Shown: positions 12,020-23,497 of the stretch, in pieces
How the letters are laid out: the number at the start of each line of letters is the position of its first letter
Numbering within the stretch: position 1 is the stretch's first letter
NCBI GenBank assembly: GCA_922989275.2
Contig: OV277863.1
Location: forward strand, 51,132,999-51,196,998
Reading direction: 5' to 3'
DNA: 64,000 nucleotides
Source of the DNA: Gari tellinella
Lineage: Eukaryota > Mollusca > Bivalvia > Cardiida > Psammobiidae
Position numbers and translations under genes: made by a program
The notes under the pieces: model-generated
Told to the model about the DNA's origin: nothing
What the model saw: the letters and a program-made list of their open reading frames with translations, nothing else
Databases searched by the model: none

Positions 12020-12242
12020 TGCCGTTAGATTGCCTCATACTGAGGCGAACTATGGCGCTCTTTACACTCTGTCGGAGCGCGGAGATCGCCATCGAGCGCC
12101 GTCTCGTGGAATGGGGGTATAAAGGACACTTATTCAAATGACGAGTATCCTTACAAAAGTAGTATCTACTTGAATATTTGTAATGTAAATCTCGTTTATT
12201 TCTGAGAGTTTTGTTATAGAAATAAACATCTGTTTTGAAGCC

Positions 12243-12460
12243 TTAATTAATCTGTGATAAATAATGACGCATAATGCATATTGTTGTCAAATAGAATTGT
12301 TTGCTTATTGCCTTATCGTTAATAAAACATGATAAACAGTGTAGATCCTGGTGAGAGGACTCCCTTAAGGAGCCCCTCTGATCAGGGTCTACACTGTTTG
12401 AAAATGACAATTGTATTCTGTATAATGGACACTTATTGCAAATAATGGGTATCCTCATCC
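12243..12460. mobile_element. G-like MITE, uninterrupted relative of 6159-6254
   Basis: The hairpin at about 12330-12403 (AAACAGTGTAGATCCTGGTG ... GGGTCTACACTGTTTG) is followed by GACAATTGTATTCTGTATAA and TGGACACTTATTGC. It supplies the empty site for H element copy 1. The outer limits are uncertain. Confidence 0.65.
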
Positions 12461-12656
12461 TTAGGATCTAGGAGTTAAAAATGTAGATATCAACTTAAAG
12501 AATATATCATATCGGAAATTGATAAATGAATCTATAGCAGCAAAAATGTGTTAGGAAATAAATGTCTAGAGGCAGACACAACATACCAAATAGTAATTTT
12601 TCACGCTGGACGTTTACTGACTAGCTCATGAAGGTTGTACAACATTACCAGTAGAA

Positions 12657-12949
12657 CTACAGTGGATAATCTGTTATTCTTACGTCATTGGTGACGTCAT
12701 ACAGTGGAGAATCTGTTATTCTTGCCCGTTTAAACGCAAACGTACGCAAACGCAAAGCACTAAAACGTAGAAAAGAACAACTTTTGGACAATTCTGATAA
12801 TTCATGTTTATCTTGGTGGCAAACAGTTTGGAGCCTGATCAGACGCCGGGTTACCCGGCGTCTGATCTGGCTCCAAACTGTTTGCACTGCAAAAAATAGT
12901 TTTAGCGTAAACGCGTTTTTTGGGAAAGAATAACAGATTCTCCACTGTT
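12657..12949. mobile_element. Family A MITE with an extra outer end (copy A1)
   Basis: A full family A element lies at 12700-12948 (plus orientation, core 1 hairpin in the middle). Immediately before it, 12657-12699 holds a second A-type end (CAGTGGATAATCTGTTATTC) and a CRE-like palindrome (ACGTCATTGGTGACGTCAT). The same extra block occurs at the other side of the element at 52542-52822, so this is a shared composite form and not a chance neighbour. Confidence 0.9.
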
Positions 12950-12962
12950 CGACCACACTTGT

Positions 12963-13483
12963 ATATGTTACAGGGATTAAGTGTAATCAGCGAATACGTG
13001 AAATACCTGAAAATCAGGGATTTTACAAAAAACCTAAATTTCCCAGGGAAAAGGCGTAATTCTAAAACTTTTCGTAGATTTTTTTTACACATATTTGGCA
13101 GTTACTTTTGGTTAAAGTAATGAATCTTACTTCGTTTAGTTCATTAAATTCAAAGGCAAGTACAACGCTATAAAATATGTTGTTAACCTTTTTTACAAGA
13201 CAGATGTCTTGGTTTTGTAATTGTCCTGACTTAAATGCACACTGTTCACTTATTTTTTATTCACTTATTCGAGAAACTTTGTATAAACGTTCATTAGACC
13301 ATGATATTTCAAGAAAGCATGTTGTTTAAAACCAATAGAAATGTCATGATAGTACAAATCTATTAATTTGATGAAAAATGAACATTTCATCAATTCCCTA
13401 AAACGCCCAGTGTTTACACGTAATCCCTAAAAAATTCAGGGATTACGCGTAATCCCTGAATACACTTAATCCCTGTAACATAT
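12963..13483. mobile_element. Element M, 0.5-kb MITE with ACAGGGATTAAGTG ends
   Basis: The left end TATGTTACAGGGATTAAGTG is matched by CACTTAATCCCTGTAACATA at the right. Further paired words (CAGGGATT / AATCCCTG) lie inside both ends. There is no coding capacity, and no second copy was noticed in the window. Confidence 0.75.
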
Positions 13484-13593
13484 GTAATTACAAAATAATC
13501 GTCGCGGAAGTAACGTACATCAATCAAAGACAGTAGAATGCTAAATGCACAGACAACTGTTGTTTGAGCTTCCTGATTTGTTCTCATCCTACA

Positions 13594-13844
13594 TTAACGC
13601 AATATCCCCTGAAACATGCAATGGACAATTTCAGTTGGCAATAAAGGCTGGTCCATTTTCGGCTATTTAGGGGTGTTTTTTTATAAATTTTACAGAATGG
13701 CAAACAGTGAAGACCCTCATCAGAGGGCTCCTGCAGGAGGCATCCGATCAGGGACTTCACTGTTTTCATAGGACAAGTGTACTCTTTACAAGTACACTTT
13801 TGGTAAAAGACACATATATGCGTCACTAAGGCTCAATGAGTTAA
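13594..13844. mobile_element. Family G MITE (TTAA ends, core 1 hairpin)
   Basis: It begins TTAACGCAATATCCCCTGAA and ends GCTCAATGAGTTAA, 251 bp, with the hairpin CAAACAGTGAAGACCCTCAT ... GGGACTTCACTGTTTTC in the middle. It closely matches the copies at 31566 and 32499. Confidence 0.85.
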
Positions 13845-14205
13845 GCAACTACCTCAAAAAGGGTCTGCTTATATGCCTTTGTTAGTCACTTGATATAGGC
13901 ATCCATGTACACAGTAAGTGTCGTCTTACTACTACTTATTGGTGAAAGTAAAGCAAATGGAATTTAAAAATAAACATGTTAGTTACATTAGACTTGCTGT
14001 AGCAATATTTTATTTTAACTTGGTTGGTCGATAAACGTAGTTGCGACCTGTATGATCGCTTACTATCTTCTAAATTCAAGCTCAAGACAAATATCATATT
14101 GATACTATGGAATGGCTTTCAAATTGTTAAAAAACAAAAATAGAGTACAGTTATTCTTATATATTAAGTGACAACTCAATAAAGTACCACTTTTAACCCT
14201 ATACA

Positions 14206-14564
14206 TACAACGAAACCTCTCTATTACGACCACTAAAACAAATAATAATTAATTGTTTAACTGCCTTAAATACCAGGGGCCCGTTTTACTAAACAACTTA
14301 CGCAAAAATTGTGCGTAAGTCAAACTCGTTTTACTCTTATTTTTCGATCATAAACGTTTGCAAACAGCAAATAGCCAGATCAGAGGACGCGCTTAAAGCG
14401 CGTCCTCTGATCTGGCTATTTGCTGTTTGTAGCAAGTGATAATAAAAATATAAATTAAAATTTAAAATTTTGACTTACGCAAAAACTTTGCGTAAGTTGT
14501 TTAGTAAAACGGGCCCCTGGTAACTAACAGCACTTAATGGTCGTAAAAGGGGGGTGTTACTGCA
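14206..14564. mobile_element. Family D MITE split by an E element
   Basis: The D ends are TACAACGAAACCTCTCTATT at the left and GTCGTAAAAGGGGGGTGTTA near the right end. Element E (14275-14518) interrupts the D body, so E is the younger insertion. Confidence 0.75.
14275..14518. mobile_element. Family E MITE, variant with a core 1-like hairpin
   Basis: The ends are GGGGCCCGTTTTACTAAACA and its complement, continuing into ACTTACGCAAAAA. The centre, 14361-14429, is a hairpin with 33-bp perfectly paired arms and a TAA loop, starting CAAACAGCAAATAGCC and containing GATCAGAGGACGCGC. That centre is core 1-like, whereas the other E copies have a different centre. Confidence 0.85.
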
Positions 14565-17306
14565 TATGATGTGTTCATGCACCGTAGTTCAAATACATGT
14601 GTTCTATAGTATTTATATTTTGTTTTCAAAAGTTCTATGATATTAGATATACAATGGCTAGTTTAGTCCGTGCTCGAATAATACACGACAGTTTGCATTT
14701 TAGTTTCAACAGCTATACACCAGGTGGTCACTTAAAGTATGATATAGTTTTATGTATTTAGTGTTGTTTCCATCTTGCTTTATTATGCCCCGTGTGTAAA
14801 AGTGACAATTACACTCAATTGTTGAATAGTTGGCTTTCGATGATCGAGACAAATAAGAAAGATACTTGCAATAGTTTTGTTATTTTCTTTGTATAATCTC
14901 TCATTTATCATACGTAAACCACTAACTGTTGAAATGACTTGATATTAAATAATTCTGACAATATTATTTCTCAAAAACACATTAGTCTTATTATATAATA
15001 ATTCCTTAGTAATAAAACAGATTCTGCACATGTAATATATACTTACGTTTCCTGTAAATTGTATGAACTTTGTGATATACATGTATGTTCTTTATTCTTT
15101 CGGGTACGACTTGTCTTAAGTAATACTCATCCGATTTCTTCTTAATGGTTACTATAGCTTGACCTACGGGTATATACATTCTGCTGCTAAAGAACACTGT
15201 AACAGCTAAGATACAACGTGTTGGAAAACGTTACTCGTTTCATTCAAAGCGACAGTGCAAAAATACGCAACTCAGAGAAATGACGAAATAAATTGATTCA
15301 TTTTCTGTTGTTTAAAATATTTGACAATTTTTAAACATGTGAATACCAACCAGTTTTGAACCTTTAAATCGAAATTCGAACTGACACCAAACGTAGTTCA
15401 GTAACCTATGTATATTTTGTACAATAATGCCATTAGTGGGAAATAATTATGGCATATTTGTATGTAAGTTTACATTTTAATATTTTCAATTGAATTGTCA
15501 AGTTATTAATTCCATTCCCTTTATACTTTGTCCTATTTTTTTTATCTAATTAGGTTTTTCCGTATTACTGAACGAGGCCGCAAAACGGAATCAAGGCAAT
15601 TCAAACGGAAAGTTTCTTTAAAAACAGACAATCGCGCAATCTACACTGAAAAAATTCATTTGAAGTGTTGGCAAATAGTCTCTCAAACTTATGCTGACAA
15701 GTGCGTCTATTACGTACTTTAAATATCAACTGTTTTCAACTTTAAATCGACTTAATTTAGATCTTGAATTTTTTATCATGGTTTTAACTTTGAAAAAATT
15801 GATTTAACAAACCTTTGATTTTGATAATGTGTTCTTAAGCAAACAATGATAGTCTCAATAAGATGATTATAAGGTATTGACTGGATAAAATACCACATAG
15901 CTAAATCTTTTATAGTGTCCTTGTGGAATGAAATAGGGCGGGTGTAAAGCAAAAAGCTCCATGTAGAAATTTATTTCTACCCTGTTTTGGCCAACTGTCA
16001 TCCGTGTATTGCACAAACAAGCTCTGAATATAGTTTAATCTGGATCCCAGTCGTTTGCATTTAACAATTGCATTCAGAGTTAGACAGTGAAAAGGTTAAA
16101 GCGAGACTTTAGTAAACAATATAACCTGTACTAGGTGCACACATGGCATTTAAAGGAATCAATGCCACTCGAATAGGTGCACGTTTCATGAGACAATTAA
16201 GAGAAATAGATACTCTGAGAATGAACTGTTTAATTATTGTTGGAGCGCTAGTATTTAGCTGTAAATACCAGGTGCGTACGTTAGTGATCTCCGACCAGTA
16301 TATCAAGACGGAAATATAAGAGAATCTCAGGAAACGAACACTACTGGTTTACTTTAATTTTGCATTAAGCGGCCGCCTGTATTAATCACCAGCAATTTAG
16401 TAGCAGTAAGTTGGCGTAAAAGTGGGGTTTTATTGTATAGATATATGATAGCGAGTGCTCCCTGTGATTCAAACAACTAATGGCCTGTATCGGAGTGACG
16501 TCGCTTATGGCTCACTGCGGTATCAGAATTATCTAGTTTTCCTCCATGCCGCTGAAAAAATACGATAACGAAAGGAGAATCATACTTGGCGCCGTTCTAC
16601 CTTTATCTCAGGATGTGCCCTATTTAAAGGTGCAAAAACGTTGGATTTGAATGATTATTTTAAGAAGGATTGTTTTCATATTTATGTAAATTTGTATAAT
16701 TAATTTTAGAATATACGAGAAACTGGATGACACGTTATTATTTCCAAATAAATGCGTCTTTACTAAATAAAAAACAAAACAAAAACAATTACAAACAGTT
16801 AAGTCGCGATTAGACTCCGGGTAACCCCGCGTCTAATCCCTGTGTCTGTTCAGGCTTATGATTATTGGCCACTTAGATTTAAAAACAGTTAACAGTTTCA
16901 AGAAAATGTTTTTTTTGTTATTTTATTAAAGTGCCTTTGTGTTTAATTTCTCTTGAACGGGAAATAATAATGTGTTCTCCACTATTTAAAGCATTGTCTG
17001 TGACGAATGAAGAATTAACAAAAGTCAATAAATGCCAATGGTTAATATATATAACAGGAAGATAATCTGAATGGAACTTATATAACAAAGGTGACCGTAC
17101 AAGAGACGTGGATTTGCTGACACTGCCGTAAACAGTTGGAATTGGAAAATACGGGGTACCAAGAAACGTTTAGTGTAAATGAAAGACGATTGCAAATTAA
17201 CATCTTAAAAAAGTAAGTGAAACTTTTATAAATGAAACTTATTTCGGATCAATATGTGTTTAACGCTTGACCCCTAAATTGAGACCCGTGGTTTAACTTT
17301 AACTTC
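14565..17306. other. AT-rich spacer with decayed MITE pieces
   Basis: A worn D-type right end (GTGGGGTTTTATTGTA) lies near 16422-16438. A degraded core 1 hairpin (AAACAGTTAAGTCGCGATTA ... GTCTAATCCCTGTGTCTGTT) lies at 16793-16853. ORFs are short and without recognisable domains. Confidence 0.55.
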
Positions 17307-17413
17307 TTAACCCTTTCATCGCCAGAGTCGTATAAAGTCGACTTTACAAGCAGTTTGGATCCAGATCAGACGCCGCGTGAGCGAGGTCTGATCTTGATCA
17401 AAACTTTTTGCAA
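17307..17413. mobile_element. Family B remnant with decayed core 1 hairpin
   Basis: TTAACCCTTTCATCGCC at 17307 is followed by the hairpin GCAGTTTGGATCCAGATCAG ... GTCTGATCTTGATC at about 17349-17413. The right TTAA end is not recognisable. Confidence 0.6.
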
Positions 17414-17498
17414 AACCAGTAAAGTCAAGACCAGCTGGCAGCGCATTACGGTTATATTTTCCAATGAATTGCAAAATGACAAGCCGTACATAATTTCC

Positions 17499-17749
17499 TT
17501 AACCCTTTGCACCCTAGTCCCGCATATAGGCGTCCTTTTCAAACAGTGTACATGTGAATAGTACACTTGTCCTGTGCAAACAGTGAAGACCCAGATCAGA
17601 GGGCTCCGAAAGGAGCCCTCTGATCAGGGTCATCACTGTTTGTCATAATGCCAAACATTGACAAAAACAACCCTTAAAAGTTAGAAATGGACTAGACTAA
17701 AATGGAAACTGGAACTGTCCATTTAAAGTTTCAGGGAGGAAAGAGTTAA
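17499..17749. mobile_element. Family G MITE, reversed orientation
   Basis: It begins TTAACCCTTTGCACCCTAGT and ends TCAGGGAGGAAAGAGTTAA. At 251 bp it is nearly the reverse complement of the copy at 31566-31816. The hairpin carries GATCAGAGGGCTCC and its partner GGAGCCCTCTGATC around a short loop. Confidence 0.9.
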
Positions 17750-17755
17750 AGGACG

Positions 17756-18104
17756 ACAGTGCTCCCTCTCTACAAGGACATCTAACGGCGGACAGAAATG
17801 TGTGCGTTGTTCGGAGAGAGTCGTTATAGCGAGGGAAATTGGCTTACATTTGCAACAGCTTGAAACCAGATCAGACGCCGGATCACGCGGCGTCTGATTT
17901 GGATTCAAGCTGTGTGCCACTTATCATTAAGTATTTTTTCTGTCAAAATGTTCAATATATAAAACAGCAGACGGCAACTTTAAGCAGACGGTACTACAGC
18001 AGTAAAAGCGTTAGACTTAAGTGTTCTGTTTAGGGAACTGCGGTAAGGGCGGTTGTGAGGATGGAGTCGTTGTTGGGAGCACCGTTAAAGAGAGGGAGCA
18101 CTGT
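17756..18104. mobile_element. Family F MITE (pogo-like ends, core 1 hairpin)
   Basis: The ends ACAGTGCTCCCTCTCT and AGAGAGGGAGCACTGT are exact complements. The core 1 hairpin (CAACAGCTTGAAACCAGATC ... GGATTCAAGCTGTGTG) is at about 17851-17921. It starts 6 bp after the G element. Confidence 0.85.
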
Positions 18105-18166
18105 AATGTATGTAACCTCTGACTTGAGGTATTATCTGTTTAAAGTACAAGGATACTGTTTACAGA

Positions 18167-18416
18167 TACAGTGGAGAATCTGTTATTCTTTCCGAATAAA
18201 CGCGTTTACGCTTAAACTATTATTTGCAGTGCAAACAGTTTGGAGCCAGATCAGACGCCGGGTAACCCGGCGTCTGATCAGGCTCCAAACTGTTTGTCAC
18301 CATGACAAACATGAACTATCAGAATTGTCCAAAAGTTGTTCTTTTCTACGTTTTAGTGTTTTGCGTTTGCGTACGTTTGCGTTTAAACGGGAAAGAATAA
18401 CAAATTCTCCACTGTA
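18167..18416. mobile_element. Family A MITE (copy A2, reversed)
   Basis: TIRs TACAGTGGAGAATCTGTTAT and complement. The core 1 hairpin has CAAACAGTTTGGAGCC arms and a single unpaired position (T opposite T, or A opposite A in this orientation) between GAGCC and GATCAGACG. Confidence 0.95.
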
Positions 18417-19376
18417 TACTGTTATTTTGCGTATTTTTGTCAATACGCGTTAATGTTGTATTTAAAAACTGATTTCAACACGTTAAGAAATCAAAATGAA
18501 ACGAAGTAACATTGATACCTTGGGTAAATAATTTCGGAATTGCTATCATGTTCTAGTTACTAAAGTGCGCAATGGAAAACAAACGTTACTATCCCCGTAT
18601 AAACAAAACTATATGTATGCAAATGCAATGACACTGTTTACGTACAATGACAGTATTTTGAAATAAGTCTGACAACTTGTTTTGTCCGAGTGGTACCAAT
18701 TCGACTAAAATAGTATGCAATGAAAATAATAGTCAAAACACACAATAAATGCGTGTCTTTGAATGAAAATCGTGACGTTTACCTGTACATGTCTTTAATA
18801 GCCTAACACTTACACTACAAAACATGACTTGGCTAACGAGTTTGGATCCGCAGCAGATTCCCAGAAGTTATGAAATGTAGTAAATTCAACTCCTTATGAA
18901 AGAGCTCATTATAAAAGAGTTACGATGTCTGTCATTATTAGCGCGAATCATATTCTAGTATGGAGCCAACTCAGATGCTGTCCAGGTAAGCTGTGTCTGA
19001 TATGGCTCAATAATGTAAGCAATATGTATCAATTCTTAGAGAAGACATGCTATTCATGGAGAGGAAAAACATTTTCAACCGCAATCAGCTAGACGATTTA
19101 ACAGGATTATATTTCTAGTTTCCGCTGTAGACTTATTAAGAGACAAATACCACGTAAGCTAGGAATTATATGTTTGTACAGACAGACAGGGACAGAGAAA
19201 AAAACTAAGAAACAGCTGATACATGTACCCATTGAATTTCAAAACTTCCAATAGAATTTTTTTTTACATTTATGTCTAGTAAACTTATAACTCTTTAAGG
19301 TTGTTTATTTCACAATATATTCTAATGTAACAGACAACGCAGACGTTTGTATGTGCTCTCTAATTTGGTGTACTTG
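18417..19376. other. Spacer with a decayed hairpin
   Basis: No gene is recognisable. At about 18957-19020 ATGGAGCCAACTCAGATGCT and GTGTCTGATATGGCTC form a worn core 1-like hairpin. Confidence 0.5.
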
Positions 19377-19611
19377 TACAGTGGAGAATCTGTTATTCTT
19401 TCCCGTTTAAACGCAAACGTACGCAAACGCAAAGCACTAAAACGTAGAAAAGTACAACTTTTGGACAATTCTGATATTTCATGTTTATCTTGGTGGAAAA
19501 CAGTTTGGAGCCTGATCAGACGCCTGATCTGGCTCCAAACTGTTTGCACTGCAAATAATAGTTTTAGCGTAAACGCGTTTATTGGTAAAGAATAACACAT
19601 TCTCCACTGTA
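19377..19611. mobile_element. Family A MITE (copy A3) lacking the hairpin tip
   Basis: Both TIRs are intact. The central hairpin reads GATCAGACGCCTGATCTGG, so about 14 bases at the tip (CCGGGTTACCCGG region) present in the other copies are missing. Confidence 0.95.
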
Positions 19612-20227
19612 TAACGTAATTGTTTTAAGTATTGGGACATACAGGCCTGAGTTTATATATTATCGACAAAGTACTATCTGATAAAAGCAAATTATTCAAA
19701 TTTTATGATAAGTACATACAGAGTGCCAATTTGTAAGACTTTTACGGTACTGTTCTTAAAGGATACACTTGTTATGTACTTCTCACATGTACACATTTAG
19801 GAAAGGTTGTACACGTTCATGCGTCATTCGGATTTAAGTTTGTTTCATAGCTGACAAAAAGATTCAAAAGGTAACACAATTATTAAGTGGCAGACTGACA
19901 TAATGGTTTGAAATCTAACAATATTTTTAATTAAATCTGATAACAATTATTTAACCTTAACAGTACAGAATATATCGTTGAATTTAATTAAAATAGCTGA
20001 ATGCTGAAATTATTTTAGGTTTTAAGTGCTTTACAAAGACATGACATAAAAACCCTTGGCATGATTAGTATGCTGTTAAAGATATTCATTGAAATTATCG
20101 TCGAATTTAATCAAAATTGGTGCATTCTGAAATCAGTTTAGTTTCTACTTAGAAAATATAAACATTTGATATGATTGTGCTCTTATAGAACTACATTTCT
20201 ATGGCAAATGAAATAATGCAGATACTG
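19612..20227. other. Spacer; trace of a family G right end
   Basis: The stretch around 19785-19840 (CACATGTACACATTTAGGAA, then TTCATGCGTCATTCGG) resembles the right part of family G. Otherwise nothing is recognisable. Confidence 0.4.
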
Positions 20228-20408
20228 TTAACCCATTCGCGCCCAGTGGATTATTACATGCTGAAAAACGGGATGAGCTCATTTTGTATGTAAGGGGTAG
20301 CTGGTCTTTATTTCATTTTCGTTTTGTTTTATACTGAGATTCCTATCAGCATACAGTGTAGACTGTACTCAGACGCCTTTCATAGGACGCTAGGAACGAA
20401 TAGGTTAA
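20228..20408. mobile_element. Short TTAA-ended MITE remnant
   Basis: TTAACCCATTCGCGCC at the left is matched by CGAATAGGTTAA at the right. The interior carries only a trace of a hairpin (AGACTGTACTCAGACGCC). It is probably a decayed family B member. Confidence 0.6.
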
Positions 20409-20644
20409 GTTCTATCAGAGTTATCCTATTTTTTTTAAATATCTAATATATCACGTTTTATAATATGGACTATATATTATACTTGTTAACATTAATACAA
20501 AAGTCAGAATTTGTCAAAATTGGCTAGACATGCATGTCTGAGGTCAGAGAAAACAACGTTAACTATTAATCTTAAAATTTAAACGTTTCCTGAGAAAACA
20601 AAACTAAACGTAATAAAACACTACGGATTGATGGAGTACGGCTC

Positions 20645-20889
20645 TGGGGCCCGTTTCATAAAACTTCGTACGACAAATATTGTCGTAAGTCAAAACTTTA
20701 AAATACATTTAATCTCTGATTTCTCTACCGAATCTTGTCTTGTGACACCTTTTTGGAATCGTCTTGAAAAGACGATTCCAAAAAGATGTCACCAGACAGG
20801 ATTAGACTTAGAAACAAATATTTATTGACAGTTTTATAATCTGACTTACGACAACATTTGTCGTACGAAGTTTTATGAAACGGGCTCCT
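20645..20889. mobile_element. Family E MITE (GGAATCGTC hairpin)
   Basis: The left end GGGGCCCGTTTCATAAAACT is complemented at the right, with TIRs extending about 47 bp through TACGACAAATATTGTCGTAA. The centre is a hairpin TTTGGAATCGTC TTGAAAA GACGATTCCAAA. Confidence 0.9.
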
Positions 20890-21588
20890 GGAACACAAAA
20901 AGGTAATATAGCGTCGGTGAATGATGAAATGATATGATGAAGTTTGATGATTTCAGGAAGATTATTTTGGGTAATTTCGTTCACTGCAAAGCAGCGCATG
21001 GGATCATAATCACCAACCTGCATTCTTCATGGTCTTGGCAGAGGGGATAATCTCAGTCAAATAAACAAAAAACATCAACTATGACAATCAAGCACCAGAA
21101 CCGCGGTAATGTAGGAAGGCCTCTAGGGAAAACACAACGGAGCTGTAAACAAATTAAAACTACATGTACCAGTAATTATACGCATATTTATTCGACATAT
21201 AAGTTGGTTCTAATTTATATTCAATGAACACCATTGTTTTAACCATTGCGTAACCAGTTAAATTTTGAATTTATTAACAATGGTTTAATCATTAAAAACT
21301 GGACGTGACGTTCTGTTTTAACGTCAGATTATGTGACTCGCAAAGGAATGAAAGTAGTGTTGAACTCACTGTGACCTAAACTTCAAATGGCAAATAATTT
21401 CTGTAACCTTTCTTTAATCAAGTGTAAGACTTATTAGTGATTACAGAGAGTATATTATGACATGGCAAACAGTGCTGACTCTGATATAGGATTTCAAAGT
21501 GTGAACAACAAAATAACTCTGCTTGCTAAGTGTTGCTGACAAACACTATGCACACACAAATAAGATAACGCGCTTAGAATTAATTTAA
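20890..21588. other. Spacer without recognised features
   Basis: Only short ORFs are found and no repeat family was recognised. Confidence 0.5.
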
Positions 21589-21757
21589 GAAATAATCTAT
21601 GTTCTACCGTTGTGAAGCGGTATTTTACAACGGTTGGGAGTTGTGGTGCGCAGGAATTGACCACGAAGGCCGAAGGCCTGAGTGGTCAATTACTGCGCAC
21701 CACAACGACCGACCGTTGTAAAATACCGTTTCACAACGGTAGAATATAGATTATTTC
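21589..21757. repeat. 169-bp near-perfect palindrome (L)
   Basis: GAAATAATCTAT and GTTCTACCGTTGTGAAGCGG at the left are matched by complements at the right, through GTTGTGGTGCGCAG and AATTGACCAC, to a tip AGGCCGAAGGCCT. Only a few positions mismatch. The arms contain smaller palindromes (CCGTTGT ... ACAACGG). It is likely a MITE or part of one. Confidence 0.85.
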
Positions 21758-23497
21758 GATTCTAACATGACCAGATTTAAAGAAATTCATTAGAAAGGAA
21801 ATCAAATGTTCCATACTTATTTCTCAGCGGATGCAGTTTTTCGACCGAATAACTTCTTCCGCGGCATTACAACAATCTAACACACAACAGCAAATTTACA
21901 TTTACTGATCCACAATCTGGCATAGAACAAACATTACATGAAACAAGACAGAAGAATGGGAAAATTACAGTAACATGACTGGTTAAAAGTATATGGTCTT
22001 TACGGGTTATATGAATAATGTAAGAAATTTAAAAAACATAACGTATGAACGCACGAGGTCACGTCATTCCATATAACCGCGGGAGGAGCGGGGTAGGGAA
22101 GAGCGTGGTATACCGTCTCAGGTATACCACGATAGACCTGTTCTTTGTTTATAGAGACGAATTCACGTGTCATGTTAGAATAAACATTCTACAATAATGT
22201 TATCATTAATAAACAAGTCATATGTTCTATATGTTTAGCTAATACACTACAGTGCACCCCTATTCACTCATGTGCGCATTATTTTTATAAGATAAGAACA
22301 TATCAAGTATCATATACAAACAGTGTAGACCATGACTACTGTAGTAGACTTTTATTCAAGGTCTACACTGTTTGTTGTTTGCGATTGTAACAATTTGAAA
22401 TGATCTGCCGTATTGACAAACACAACAGCGTCTTTAGGTCACGCTTGTACGATATATCACTAATGAAATATTTCGAGCAAGCATATAGGGACATTCATTA
22501 CCAAACCTAAAACTAAAACTGTTGCAACTGTCAAACACAGAGGAGGGTTTTCGGGTAAGCATTTAAGAGTATGTTTTCTTTTAATAACTTGTGACAATGA
22601 TAATCACTATCAGATATTAAATCAGTGTTATTTCAATATTTTCATTTCCAAATTGTATCGTCTGTTTAACCTTTTTCTACGCCACTATATGTCTGCTTCT
22701 AAAAACATGGTGCTTCTTCTCTTACTTAGAAATAAGATTTATAAAAAGTTTGAAGCTAGAAATGTTGATTTTAGTGTCAACTTCAGTTGTTTATGGCTAC
22801 GATAAGGTTACTTAAGTGTGGGTTGAACAGGTTTTTCTTAAAGCTTTTACACCTTCTTGCTTGAATGTGTCTGGAGGGAATATAAAACATAGACAAACAT
22901 ATAAGAAAAATATGTTTAAAAAGTGAGAGAAGAACAGTTATGCATCTGGTCCTATGCTTATAATATTGTTGAGATGAATATGAGATCGTAAAATTGCTTT
23001 AATGCTCAAACCTGATCAATCAAAAGCCTTAAACGCTCTCAGATATAATTTCAAACGCTTTATGAGCATCGATCCTAATGACTGTAATATACAGCGATGA
23101 AAATGCTATTATTTCACATTTAAACGAAAAGAAGTGCAAACCAAATGCATGAAAATGTTAAGCATGAAAATGTTTTGTAATTCGAATTCATTTTTATCTG
23201 TATATCTAACAGTTTTGAGCTTGATCAGACGCCAATTATAATTCGCATTAATGCGTAAATCGGGATATTATAATTTATCCTCCCAAGTACTAGAAAGTAG
23301 CTGGTATATTGTGAGACTGTGAAAGCGCAATGCAGGCTCTCATGTCATTAAGCGTTTGCGATCAGTTTGAGATCGTTCGCAAGCATTTTATTGGCCAGAT
23401 GTTTCTCAAATCTGACTAATCGAACGTTTGAGAACTATTACAGACTAATCTTTAACGCTTGATAAACGTGGCAGCAAGACAAACGTTATACAATTCG
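21758..23497. other. Spacer with two small hairpins
   Basis: There is a 10-bp perfect stem at 22105-22130 (GTGGTATACC ... GGTATACCAC). A solo core 1-type hairpin lies at 22318-22374 (CAAACAGTGTAGACC ... GGTCTACACTGTTTG). A half core (CAGTTTTGAGCTTGATCAGA) lies at 23210. No gene was recognised. Confidence 0.6.

Larger units (their letters stand above)
6255..12121. mobile_element. H element copy 1, interrupted by two younger insertions
   Basis: The left end has CCACGAGACGGCG at 6268 and the right end CGCCGTCTCGTGG at 12098, followed by AATGGGGGTATA. Segments 6255-6692, 9613-10231 and 12025-12121 align in order with the intact copy at 56285-57410. Together they total about 1.16 kb, close to the 1.13 kb of that copy. 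Both arms are filled with words such as GATCGCC, GGTCGCC and GAGCGCC spaced about 10 bp apart. There is no transposase ORF, so it is non-autonomous. Confidence 0.85.

Noticed and set aside
17590..17640. Bacterial-type rho-independent terminators
   Set aside because: The GC-rich stems are MITE centres in a eukaryotic context, with no operon beside them.
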